A DNA stretch of 64,000 nt. Origin: an uncultured Sphingomonadaceae bacterium. GTDB lineage: Bacteria > Pseudomonadota > Alphaproteobacteria > Sphingomonadales > Sphingomonadaceae. Both the position numbers and the translations under genes were made by a program. Positions 18,448 to 26,702 of the stretch are shown here, one piece after another. The notes beneath the pieces are model-generated. The model ran no database searches and was not told the origin of the DNA. It was given only the letters and a program-made list of their open reading frames with translations. The stretch is taken from positions 62,001 through 126,000 of the forward strand of contig CANMBD010000001.1 in the NCBI GenBank assembly GCA_947495985.1, read 5' to 3'. Every line of letters starts with the position of its first letter. Positions within the stretch are counted from its first letter, which is position 1.

Positions 18448-18703
18448 AGATATGCCCCTGATACTATTTACATCAGTGAAATTAGCGGTTTTGGGAAAAG
18501 ATTACAATTCTCTTAACTATTATTCGAACCGATATGGAGGCGATTGGCCAAAATCGAAAAAGTTTCGTTTGGAATCAAGTTAGTGCTGCCGCCGCGGCTG
18601 TGACTTAGTCGCATCATCCGTCCGTCTCGTCCGGGGATATCGCATGTTCATGAAACGAAAGTCACCTTTTCGGAAGATTCGCAATTCGCCATCCTCATGC
18701 TTG

Positions 18704-19129
18704 TCACCGGAAAGTTTCGGTCAATCTGTCCAGATAGTCAGCGAGATTTTCAATTTCGGTGTCATCCAGCACTGACTCTATGCGAGTGTTTATCTTTTTA
18801 AATGGTGGGCGTGTGTTTTGATGGATTGCATGCCCGTCGTCGGTAAGGCTCAGAAGCTTGGCTCTGCCATCATGCTCGCTTTTCTGACGCTCGACATATC
18901 CGAGGCCTATTAACCGCCTGACCATAGCGGTAATGGCTGATTCGTTCAGGCCGAGGGCGACAGCCACATCTTTTTGGGTGACGTCGGTGCCGTTGCCAAT
19001 AACCGCAATCACGCCAAGCTGTGCCGTGGTTATGTTACCGCTTTCCAGAAGGTCGCGATCCGCGCGTTTTTGCAAAAAATGCGCAGCCAGTTGCAAGCGC
19101 CAGTATAGCTTCAGTTTCGATGCAGACAT
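18704..19129 (-). CDS. MarR-family transcriptional regulator
   Basis: A 141-residue MarR-type winged-helix regulator. The recognition region is ITTAQLGVIAVIG, then VTQKDVAVALGLNESAITAMVRRLIGLGYVER, followed by the wing (SEHDGRAKLLSLTDDG) with the typical Asp-Gly-Arg. No cysteine appears in the ligand/dimer area, so control is probably by a small ligand rather than oxidation. It is divergent from a zinc alcohol dehydrogenase, and an 18+18 base perfect palindrome lies between them, very likely its operator. Expected role: repressor of itself and the dehydrogenase. Confidence 0.88.
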   Translation of the reverse strand: MSASKLKLYWRLQLAAHFLQKRADRDLLESGNITTAQLGVIAVIGNGTDVTQKDVAVALGLNESAITAMVRRLIGLGYVERQKSEHDGRAKLLSLTDDGHAIHQNTRPPFKKINTRIESVLDDTEIENLADYLDRLTETFR

Positions 19130-19159
19130 GGACTTACTCTATCCCCCTTGAAAATTTCT

Positions 19160-19203
19160 GTCCTCCAGAATATACTTTAGAAGTGAAGTATATTCTGGAG
19201 GAC
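19160..19203. promoter_or_regulatory. Long perfect palindrome: candidate MarR operator overlapping the dehydrogenase Shine-Dalgarno
   Basis: Two 18-base arms, GTCCTCCAGAATATACTT at 19160-19177 and its exact reverse complement at 19186-19203, flank an 8-base spacer. A nested ACTT-TAG-AAGT symmetry lies across the spacer. The right arm contains GGAGGA at 19197-19202, six bases before the dehydrogenase ATG, so the same sequence can serve as operator DNA and, in RNA, as a hairpin hiding the ribosome site. Confidence 0.8.
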
Positions 19204-19208
19204 GTTCG

Positions 19209-20258
19209 ATGGTAGACAGCAGCATGCAACAATTCACGTTTCTGGCGGCCAAGCAATTCGAGTGGCGCGAAGTGCCCACACCGAGGATTGAAGGCCCGGG
19301 GCAGGCCATTGTCAGGCCATTGGCGGTCACCCGCTGCGATCTCGACCTCTATATCGCGAATGGCATTATCCCCATGCGAAACGAAGCCTTCGCTTTCGGC
19401 CATGAAATTGCTGGAGAGGTCGTCGAAATTGGTGATGATGTGAATGGATTCGTTCCAGGCGACAGGGTCATTGTTCCATTCCAGATTAATTGCGGGACAT
19501 GCAAAAATTGCCAGCTTGGCTTGCCTAACGCCTGCAGCAATGTTCCGGCTTTTTCGGCTTATGGCCTGGCGCAAAGCAGCGGTAAGGACTGGGGCGGTGG
19601 ATTGAGTGATTATGTGCGCGTGCCCTATGCAGAGGCGATGCTGGTTAAAATTCCCGACCAGCTATCGCTTCCGGTGGCCGCTGCCATTTCTGACAATGCC
19701 AGTGACGGGTATCGGACGGTTGCGGGGCCTTTGGAAAAACGGCCGGGAGAAGATGTTCTGGTTGTTGGTGGTCTTGCGCAAAGTGTCGGGTTGTTTGCCG
19801 TTCAGGCCGCGCTGGCTCTTGGTGCCGGCCGCGTCGTTTATACAGATTTTGACAGCGACAGGTTGAGCCGCGCAAAAAAGATCGGCGCAGAGGTGCTGGA
19901 AAGGCAATATCATGCCGACATGCCTGTTGATGGGCAGTTTCCCATCGTCGTCGATGCATCCAATATGCGCGACGGTCTGATATATGCGCTGAATTCCACT
20001 GCGGCTTGTGGCCATTGCACCGGCGTATCTTCGCCCGGGAGAAAGATGGACAATATCCCGTTGGGATCAATGTACATGAAGGGTATCACCTACGACATAA
20101 GCCGGGCCCAGGCGCGGGTAGCGATGCCGGATGTCATCAAATGCGCCTGCGACGGACGCATAAAGCACGAAGAGGTGATTTCAAAAACGATCCCCTTTGC
20201 GCAAGCCGGAGAAACCATTGGCGATCCCGACATAAAGATCGTCTTTGTCAGAGACTGA
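19209..20258 (+). CDS. Zinc-dependent medium-chain alcohol dehydrogenase
   Basis: A 349-residue MDR-family dehydrogenase. Catalytic zinc ligands fit Cys43 and His65-Glu66 (FGHEIAGE); the structural zinc loop is complete with Cys95, Cys98, Cys101 and Cys109 (CGTCKNCQLGLPNAC). A Rossmann region follows near residue 188 (VLVVGGLAQSVGLFAVQAA) with GGLAQS in place of the canonical GxGxxG, and an acidic residue at the end of the second strand (TDFD) that suggests NAD rather than NADP. The strong SD lies within the upstream palindrome. Divergent from and presumably repressed by the MarR regulator. Substrate unknown. Confidence 0.88.
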   Translation: MVDSSMQQFTFLAAKQFEWREVPTPRIEGPGQAIVRPLAVTRCDLDLYIANGIIPMRNEAFAFGHEIAGEVVEIGDDVNGFVPGDRVIVPFQINCGTCKNCQLGLPNACSNVPAFSAYGLAQSSGKDWGGGLSDYVRVPYAEAMLVKIPDQLSLPVAAAISDNASDGYRTVAGPLEKRPGEDVLVVGGLAQSVGLFAVQAALALGAGRVVYTDFDSDRLSRAKKIGAEVLERQYHADMPVDGQFPIVVDASNMRDGLIYALNSTAACGHCTGVSSPGRKMDNIPLGSMYMKGITYDISRAQARVAMPDVIKCACDGRIKHEEVISKTIPFAQAGETIGDPDIKIVFVRD

Positions 20259-20274
20259 ACCGTTTTTTGGTTTC

Positions 20275-21117
20275 TCAATCGATATTGACGTTGCGGCGGG
20301 ACACTTCGCTGCGAGATGATCGCCGCGCCGGACGTTCCCTGGGGACTGAGCGCGGCTGAGGGCGCGCTTTGGTCCGAACCGCTGGCCTGGCTTGCTGCCT
20401 GATTTGCTGGCGGCGTTGTTGTGCTGCCGCCGGTCGGGCGCGGCGTTCAGACCGGGCACCGTTGTTTTGGCGGTTGGCGCGCCGGTTTTGTCTGGCCTCA
20501 CCGCTGCGCTGACCGCGTATTGCCCCATCGCGCAAGGCCGCCCGACCCGTGCGGGCACCACTATCGGTTCTGCGTTCCCGTCTTTCCGCTCTCCGTTCGC
20601 GGCGCTCGGCGCGTTGGTCCGGGGTTAGGTTGCGGAGTCTTTCTTCTCTGCGTTCCCGTCGCTCTACCCGTTGTTCCGGTGTGAGGTTGCGACGCCGTTC
20701 TGCACGGCGGTCGCGACGCTCGGCGCGCTGCTCGGGTGTCAAGTTGCGCCACCTTTCGCCCCGGCGGCCGCCTTTGCGCCAACCATATTCGGCGCGCTTT
20801 CTGGCCCAATGGCGCTTGTGATGGCGCTTCATCGCATAGCGGGATCCGCGCCGGTCGAAAATATAGATGCCGTAACCGGGATAGTAGAAACTGTCATACC
20901 AGCCGCCGCCAAATCCGATATTGGCATAGCCATAACCATTATCGCAGGCATAATAATCGTCAAAGGGCGCATAGGGGTCGCAGGCATAGCCGACACCGTT
21001 CACATAGCCGTCACCATAAGAGCCGCCGCCATAGGCGCAGGCACTGAGACCGAGCATGGCTCCGCCGAGTAACGCCGGTTTCATTATTTTTTTAATCCAT
21101 TGCTGAGCCATGTTCAT
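20275..21117 (-). CDS. Arg-rich repeat lipoprotein of unknown function
   Basis: A 280-residue protein with a lipoprotein signal (GLSAC, lipidated Cys27). Residues 28-85 are rich in Gly and Tyr; residues 97-280 are extremely rich in Arg. Three copies of a 19-residue unit beginning NLTPEQRAERR start at residues 125, 144 and 163. The NLTPEQ-RxxRR repeat recalls Spy/CpxP-like LTPEQR segments, but the extreme Arg content is different. The mature protein would be an outer-membrane-anchored polycation, perhaps binding LPS, nucleic acid or peptidoglycan; none of this is shown. AAGGGG lies before the ATG; a second in-frame ATG two codons later is possible. Confidence 0.75.
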   Translation of the reverse strand: MNMAQQWIKKIMKPALLGGAMLGLSACAYGGGSYGDGYVNGVGYACDPYAPFDDYYACDNGYGYANIGFGGGWYDSFYYPGYGIYIFDRRGSRYAMKRHHKRHWARKRAEYGWRKGGRRGERWRNLTPEQRAERRDRRAERRRNLTPEQRVERRERREERLRNLTPDQRAERRERRAERRERRTDSGARTGRAALRDGAIRGQRSGEARQNRRANRQNNGARSERRARPAAAQQRRQQIRQQARPAVRTKARPQPRSVPRERPARRSSRSEVSRRNVNID

Positions 21118-21268
21118 ACCCCTTTTGCCGTGCCGGCAATATGGTAACCATGCGTGCCAGCCGGTGATATCCTCACTCTAGGCGGCTTTTCTCCCGCGAG
21201 TCCGAATAATTTTCCCGTTGGCCTGTTTTGTAACATTGATGGATTGAATTGGAAATGAACACAGATGA

Positions 21269-21297
21269 TTGCTGACATTAATGAAAGTAGCTAGTAT
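21269..21297 (+). promoter_or_regulatory. Candidate promoter of the P450 gene
   Basis: TTGCTG at 21269 and TAGTAT at 21292 are 17 bases apart, giving a start near 21304 and a leader of about 30 bases that contains GGAGAG before the TTG start codon. Pattern match only. Confidence 0.4.
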
Positions 21298-21333
21298 GAA
21301 CCTGCAAAACTGAGTATTTTCGGAGAGTTTATT

Positions 21334-22728
21334 TTGGCCAGCGCAGCACAAGCCCACGGATATCCCTATACCGAGACCGCCAACCCGCATTGGGTGAAAC
21401 CCCCGAGCAAGGAAGCGCTTGGTCATATTCCAGGTGAGGAAGGTATACCGATATTCGGTTCGACGCTGAGAATTATCAAGGATCCGATCGCGTTTGGGCG
21501 TCAGATGTTCGAGAAATATGGTTCGGTCTATCGGACCTATAATTTTGGCAAGCATAATGTCACGCTGCTCGGTGCTGACGCCACGGAACTGGTCATGTTC
21601 AACAAAGACAAGATTTTTTCCAGCGAGCAGGGTTGGGGACCGGTACTCAACAATCTCTTTCCGCGCGGGCTGATGCTGATGGATTTTGAACGTCACCGGG
21701 CGGATCGCAAAGCGCTATCGGTTGCGTTCAAGCCGGGACCGATGAAGCATCATTGCAAGGTTCTGAACGAAGGCATCGTGGAGCGGGTGGCCGAGTGGAG
21801 CGGAACCGGATTTGAATTTTATCCAGCGATCAAATCCTTGTCACTGGACACAGCGGCCAGCGCGATTCTCGGCATTCCCTGGGGTCCGGAAGCGGACAAG
21901 ATCAACAAGGCTTTTGTCGATGAGGTGCAGGCCTCCGTCGGCGTTGCCCGCAAACCCATTCCGTTCACCAAGATGTGGCGCGGCGTAAAGGCGCGCGAAT
22001 ATCTTCTGAGCTATTTCACACCCCAAGTGAAGGAACGGCGGGAAAAAGGCGGTGAGGACATATTTACGCAAATCTGCTTGGCGACCCATGAAGATGGAGA
22101 GCTTCTGACCGAAGATGAAGTTGTCGATCACATGAACTTCCTGATGATGGCGGCGCATGACACCATCACGTCTTCGGCCACGAGCATGACCTATTTGCTC
22201 GCCAAGCACCCGGAATGGCAGGACAAGCTGCGCGAGGAATGCCTGTCTGTCGCCCCTGCCGGGCAGCCGCTGGCTTATGAAGATCTCGGCAAACTGGAAT
22301 TGACCGAAATGGCATTCAAGGAATCCCTGCGCCTGATCCCGCCGGTTCCGAGCATACCGCGCCGCGCAGTCAAGGAATTCACTTTCCGTAACTATACCAT
22401 CCCGGCCGGCACCAATATCGGCATCAGCCCGCAATTTGTTCACAAAATGGAAAAGCACTGGCCGAATCCGACCAAATTTGACCCGATGCGCTTCACGCCG
22501 GAAAACAGCGCCGGTCGGCACAAATATGCCTGGGTGCCTTTTGGCGGCGGTGCCCATATGTGTCTGGGGCTGCATTTCGCCTATATGCAGATCAAGATAT
22601 TGATGCATGCGATGCTGACACAGAATCGTATCGTGCTTAGCGGCGGACCGGATTACGAACCGAAATGGCAGGTTTTCCCAATCCCGCAACCGCGCGATGG
22701 TCTGCCGGTCCGGCTGGAAGCGCTATAA
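21334..22728 (+). CDS. Cytochrome P450
   Basis: A 464-residue soluble P450. The I-helix oxygen-activation motif is AAHDTITSS (about residue 274), the K-helix ExxR is ESLR (330-333), and the haem loop is FGGGAHMCLG with thiolate Cys410. The sequence style (LLGADATELVMFNKDKIFSSEQGWGP, ending with a long C-terminal strand region) is close to the CYP51/CYP120-like class rather than camphor-type P450s. The start is a TTG with CGGAGAG seven bases before it; no ATG is available near the natural N-terminus. No ferredoxin or reductase gene is adjacent. Possible substrates are lipids, terpenoids or carotenoids. Confidence 0.92.
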   Translation: MASAAQAHGYPYTETANPHWVKPPSKEALGHIPGEEGIPIFGSTLRIIKDPIAFGRQMFEKYGSVYRTYNFGKHNVTLLGADATELVMFNKDKIFSSEQGWGPVLNNLFPRGLMLMDFERHRADRKALSVAFKPGPMKHHCKVLNEGIVERVAEWSGTGFEFYPAIKSLSLDTAASAILGIPWGPEADKINKAFVDEVQASVGVARKPIPFTKMWRGVKAREYLLSYFTPQVKERREKGGEDIFTQICLATHEDGELLTEDEVVDHMNFLMMAAHDTITSSATSMTYLLAKHPEWQDKLREECLSVAPAGQPLAYEDLGKLELTEMAFKESLRLIPPVPSIPRRAVKEFTFRNYTIPAGTNIGISPQFVHKMEKHWPNPTKFDPMRFTPENSAGRHKYAWVPFGGGAHMCLGLHFAYMQIKILMHAMLTQNRIVLSGGPDYEPKWQVFPIPQPRDGLPVRLEAL

Positions 22729-23074
22729 AACGCGAAACTGGCTGCGTCAGTCTCGTGGCCATAATCTTGTGCCCTGTCGAGCTATGCGGTTTCGCTGTCC
22801 TGGTGCCACTTCAGTGTCTCCTGCGAGCGCAAAAAGCGGACGTTGGTAACAAATGGATGTCATTTCTTTATGGGCAAAAATTCACACAAACCAGGGGTAG
22901 GTCAGGATGATGGCCGAAAGAAACCAGCATAGCGGACCATTCGTTCACGCGCGAAAGTTCAATCGGTCACATTACTCTTCCATCAATGCCTAATTTCCAA
23001 TACTAACTACCTTGTCAGCAAAAGTCGCGAGCATGGGAACGCGAAGTTTTGCTTGTATGGAAAGATAAAGACCG
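22729..23074. other. Non-coding stretch between P450 and the small CxxC protein
   Basis: No convincing gene in either strand. Two copies of AGCGGAC occur (22835-22841 and 22931-22937). The promoter for the following small gene should lie in the last 100 bases. No clear terminator for the P450. Confidence 0.5.
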
Positions 23075-23416
23075 ATGAAAAGAGCATTGATTTCTGCCAC
23101 ATTGTTGGCGTTGGTTGCCGGTTCTTCAAATGCATTTGCTTCAGGTACGAGCCCCCGCGGTGGCGCAGGGGATGATTGGGGCACGAAAGTCTTGCGAGGC
23201 ACAAACAGCCGCATCTCAAATGAAGATCGTTTGATCAATCAGGGCCGCGCTCAGGTGCGCCGGTACATTACCTGCAAAAGCTGTGCGTATCATAACAATC
23301 TCAATCGCGAAACAGCGCCTAAAGTTGCTCAGGCCGTGCGCGCTGGTCGCTTTGAGATCAAAGACAATCGCCGTAACGCCGTGCTCGCCTATATCAAAAA
23401 ACGTTACGGCATCTGA
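23075..23416 (+). CDS. Small exported protein with a CxxC motif, unknown function
   Basis: A 113-residue protein with a signal peptide (MKRALISATLLALVAGSSNA, cleavage near residue 23). The mature part is basic and polar, with one CKSC (Cys67, Cys70) followed by AYH (His73). This is close to, but not, a haem c CxxCH motif. The C-terminus is helical (APKVAQAVRAGRFEIKDNRRNAVLAYIKKRYGI in overview). I do not recognise the family; a metal- or haem-binding periplasmic protein is possible. Spacing after the P450 is 346 bases, so linkage is weak. Confidence 0.7.
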   Translation: MKRALISATLLALVAGSSNAFASGTSPRGGAGDDWGTKVLRGTNSRISNEDRLINQGRAQVRRYITCKSCAYHNNLNRETAPKVAQAVRAGRFEIKDNRRNAVLAYIKKRYGI

Positions 23417-23727
23417 TTAAAGTCACTAGATGAGCCGGAAATAGAGATTACTGGCCCACCATCGTAATACAACATGGGCGCATCGGCATGTCGCGAGAAA
23501 AGCGTGAAATTGTGGAAGCTAAGAAACAAGGCTGCAGGTCGAGGTGACTTTGTATTGGATCAGCAAAGACGAATGGATGAGTCGCCAGCCGATATCCAAA
23601 TAAAGATTGATGTGATTTTGAATTTCCGCTTTCGGGATAAAGCAGACACTCCAACTGATAGCTTATTACCGGAAGAACCAAAGTTCGCTGATCACCATTG
23701 TCAGCGGCCAGATATTCACTTACATAA
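23417..23727. other. Non-coding stretch upstream of the acyl-CoA ligase
   Basis: Short frames on both strands cover it, but none has a ribosome site or a recognisable protein. A weak hairpin-like CCGCTTT...AAAGC lies at 23626-23643. The promoter of the ligase probably lies here. Confidence 0.45.
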
Positions 23728-25428
23728 ATGTCAATGACTGACACCCCCGAAACACAGCCGCTTGCCGATTCCACTCCTATCTGGAAATCACGTTATAATC
23801 ACCCCACGGACTGGGACCAGTTTTTCCCGCCACTGTCGATGCCGGGCATGTTCTTTCGCTCGGCTGGACGGCGGGGTGATGCCAATCTGCTCGACTTTAT
23901 GGGGCGGAAATATAGCTATGCCGAAGTTGCCGCCGGCGTTGTCCGGGTGGCCAAGGGATTGCAGGATCTGGGCGTTCAAAAGGGCGACCGGGTCGGTTTG
24001 TTCCTGCCCAATGTTCCGCATTATGTGACTGCCTATTATGGCGCTATGGCGATCGGTGCGACGGTGGTGAATTTTTCCCCGCTTTATACCGTGGATGAAC
24101 TCAATCATCAGGTGGAAGATAGCGGCACAAAAATTCTTTTCACGCTCTCGGCCAGTGCCGTGTTCCCGACCGCTTATGAGGTACTGCAGCAATCCAGCCT
24201 CGAACGATTGGTCGTGGGCAGCGTCGCCGGTGCGCTGCCGGGCGCCAAGGCACTGTTTTACCGCCTGTTCCGGCGCAAGGAAAATTCGCCGCAACCGGAT
24301 GACGACCGGATCACGCCCTTTGCCGACCTGACCGACAATGACGGCAAATATGTTGCGCCCAATATCCACCCGGAAAAGGATATTGCCCTGCTGCAATATA
24401 CCGGCGGCACGACCGGTACGCCGAAGGGCGCCATGCTCAGCCACCAGAACCTGACCGGCAATGCCCGGCAGATTAATAGTATTGATCCGTTTATTGATGA
24501 TGACGACCGGCTGATGGGCGTGCTGCCCTTCTTCCATGTGTTTGCGAACAGCGCGGTGCTCAACCGGACTGTGCAAAGGGGCGGTGAGATTGTCATGCTG
24601 CCGCGCTTTGATGCCAAACAGACATTGAAAGCGATTACCCGCAACCAGATTACCGCCATGCCCGGCGTACCGACCATGTACCAGGCCTTGCTTGACCATC
24701 CTGATATCGACAAGACCAATTTCTCGTCGCTGAAAGTCTGTGTATCGGGCGGCGCACCGCTGCCGCTGGAATTGAAGAAAAAATTCGAGGCCAAGACGGG
24801 CGCCAAGCTGGTCGAAGGCTATGGCCTTACCGAAAGCTCCGGCGTTGTCAGCGCCAATCCCTATTCCGGTTTGAACAAGTCGGGTACCATCGGACAGCCG
24901 GTGCCGGGGACATTGGTCCGGCTGGTCGACAAGGAAGATCCAACCAAGCAGGTTCCTGACGGCGAGCCGGGCGAGCTGATCTTTTCGGGGCCGCAGGTGA
25001 TGCAGGGTTACTGGAACCGGCCGGATGCGGATGACGACGTGTTTGTCGACGGCTTTCTGCGCACCGGTGACGTCGCGGAGATTGATGATGATGGCTATGT
25101 CAAAATTGTCGACCGGTTGAAGGATATGATTGCCGTGGGTGGTTTCAAGGTCTTTCCGAGCCAGGTCGAGGAAGTGCTTTACAAGCATGATGCGGTCAAA
25201 GAAGCGCTCGTCATCGGGGTGCCGGACGATTATCGCGGCGAGAGCCCGAAGGCCTTCGTGGCTTTGGAAGAAGGCATGGACGTCGACGGCGCTGCGCTGA
25301 AAGACTGGCTCAATCCGCAGCTAGGCAAGCATGAGCGGGTTGAGGATGTCGTGGTAAGAGAGAGCCTGCCCAAAACGATGATCGGGAAACTCGACCGCAA
25401 AGCATTGCGTGCAGACGAATTGGGCTAG
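23728..25428 (+). CDS. fadD: Long-chain fatty-acid-CoA ligase
   Basis: A 566-residue AMP-forming acyl-CoA synthetase. The P-loop-like motif is YTGGTTGTPKGA (about residues 223-234), followed by EGYGLTESSG, the TGD of FLRTGD, KDMIAVGGFKVFPSQVEE and the catalytic Lys near the C-terminus in PKTMIGKLDRK. Length and motifs match FadD-type enzymes that activate fatty acids in the cytoplasm. Two close ATGs (23728, 23734) are possible; neither has a strong SD. The last four bases overlap the convergent MFS gene. It may activate acids released by the hydrolase of the opposite operon, but this is only context. Confidence 0.9.
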   Translation: MSMTDTPETQPLADSTPIWKSRYNHPTDWDQFFPPLSMPGMFFRSAGRRGDANLLDFMGRKYSYAEVAAGVVRVAKGLQDLGVQKGDRVGLFLPNVPHYVTAYYGAMAIGATVVNFSPLYTVDELNHQVEDSGTKILFTLSASAVFPTAYEVLQQSSLERLVVGSVAGALPGAKALFYRLFRRKENSPQPDDDRITPFADLTDNDGKYVAPNIHPEKDIALLQYTGGTTGTPKGAMLSHQNLTGNARQINSIDPFIDDDDRLMGVLPFFHVFANSAVLNRTVQRGGEIVMLPRFDAKQTLKAITRNQITAMPGVPTMYQALLDHPDIDKTNFSSLKVCVSGGAPLPLELKKKFEAKTGAKLVEGYGLTESSGVVSANPYSGLNKSGTIGQPVPGTLVRLVDKEDPTKQVPDGEPGELIFSGPQVMQGYWNRPDADDDVFVDGFLRTGDVAEIDDDGYVKIVDRLKDMIAVGGFKVFPSQVEEVLYKHDAVKEALVIGVPDDYRGESPKAFVALEEGMDVDGAALKDWLNPQLGKHERVEDVVVRESLPKTMIGKLDRKALRADELG

Positions 25429-26702
25429 ACGGTTTCCTCGACCCATTCCCGTTGCAGGGGCTTTGCCGCCAGCGCCATGAAACCTGCTGCGATCACATAG
25501 AATATCAGCGATATCAGCATAGAATAGCGCAGGCTGTCGTCGCCATAAATCGGGACGAGGCTGTCGGAAAGAGCGCCGAGAAAGAATATCCCGCCGCCAA
25601 TACCCACGAGATTGTTGATGAGCAGGAATAGCGCAGATGCCGTAGCGCGGGTTTCGGCAGTGACCAGATGCTGGACCGCCGATAAAACCGGTCCCAGCCA
25701 GATATAGGCGAGGCCTTGCGGGATCAGGAACAGGATGAAGGCGAGGGTTGCCGAACCGCTCATGATACCGGCGGCGAACAGAGGTACAGCGAGCAGGAAG
25801 GCGGCCGCCGGGACCAGCCCGTATGCGCCCTTGTTCTTGCTGCCGAGCCAGTCTCCCAATATCCCACCGCCAATGACGCCGCCGACGCCGCCGATCAGCA
25901 ATATTGATCCGAAGAACAGGGATGTTTCTATAAGATCAAGACCAAAGCTGCGCTGCAATAGGCTGGGCAGCCAGAAGGCAATGCCATAGCCGAGCATCGA
26001 ACTGGAGGCCGCGCCAAAGGCGAGAAACCAGAAAGCGCGTTTTTTGGCCAGAATTTTGACGATATCGACAAAGCGGGGCTGTGGCGGTGCGGCTTCCGCG
26101 ATCACCGGTTTCCTGACTGGATCGCGCACAAGATATTTAAACAATGGCGCGATCAAAACCCCCGACAGCCCGACGACGATAAAGGCGAGGCGCCAGTCGA
26201 CGGTGGCGGCAATGTAGCCGCCTGCGATCACACCTGTTGCCGATCCCAAGGGGATACCCAGTGAATAGATGGACAGGGCACGGGCGCGTTTCTCGCTGGG
26301 GAAATAGTCAGCTATCAGTGCGTAGGAAGGTGCCACGCCGCCAGCCTCTCCAATGCCAACGCCCAAGCGGGCAAGGAAAATCGACCAGAAACCCTGCGCG
26401 AAACCGCAAAGCGCGGTAAACCCGCTCCATACGCCCAGGGAAATGGTGATGACCCAGCTGCGGTTGGTTTTGTCGGCTATCCAGCCAAGCGGTACCGCCA
26501 GTGTAGAATAGAGCAGGGCGAAGGCAATACCGCCGAGTAATCCCATCTGGGTGTCGCTGAGGCCCAGATCAGCCTGAATCGGGCCAGCGAGTATTGCCAA
26601 TATCTGGCGGTCAACGAAATTGAATATGTAGACGATCAGCAACATGCCCAGCGCAACATTGGGGGAGGTGGCGCGTGCGGGGATATGGGCATTGCTCGCC
26701 AT
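25425..26702 (-). CDS. MFS transporter, spinster/Acs-type family
   Basis: A 425-residue major facilitator with 12 hydrophobic helices. The loop 2-3 motif reads GWIADKTNRSWVI (a form of GxxxDRxxRR), and a second copy in the middle of the protein is GDWLGSKNKG. The N-terminal FNFVDRQILAILAGPIQADLGLSD type segment is typical of spinster-like transporters common in sphingomonads next to catabolic genes. The start codon follows immediately after the hydrolase stop. Third gene of the receptor-hydrolase-transporter operon; it would carry the product or substrate across the inner membrane. Confidence 0.88.
   Translation of the reverse strand: MASNAHIPARATSPNVALGMLLIVYIFNFVDRQILAILAGPIQADLGLSDTQMGLLGGIAFALLYSTLAVPLGWIADKTNRSWVITISLGVWSGFTALCGFAQGFWSIFLARLGVGIGEAGGVAPSYALIADYFPSEKRARALSIYSLGIPLGSATGVIAGGYIAATVDWRLAFIVVGLSGVLIAPLFKYLVRDPVRKPVIAEAAPPQPRFVDIVKILAKKRAFWFLAFGAASSSMLGYGIAFWLPSLLQRSFGLDLIETSLFFGSILLIGGVGGVIGGGILGDWLGSKNKGAYGLVPAAAFLLAVPLFAAGIMSGSATLAFILFLIPQGLAYIWLGPVLSAVQHLVTAETRATASALFLLINNLVGIGGGIFFLGALSDSLVPIYGDDSLRYSMLISLIFYVIAAGFMALAAKPLQREWVEETV

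Noticed and set aside
22665..22910. 81-codon ORF overlapping the end of the P450
   Set aside because: Begins within the P450 in another frame and has no SD or protein-like features.
23474..23737. 87-codon plus-strand ORF before the acyl-CoA ligase
   Set aside because: No ribosome site, no known motif, overlaps the ligase start; an opposite frame is equally open.
23788..25188. Long open frame on the minus strand (466 codons)
   Set aside because: Shadow of the acyl-CoA ligase; no recognisable protein and no ribosome site.
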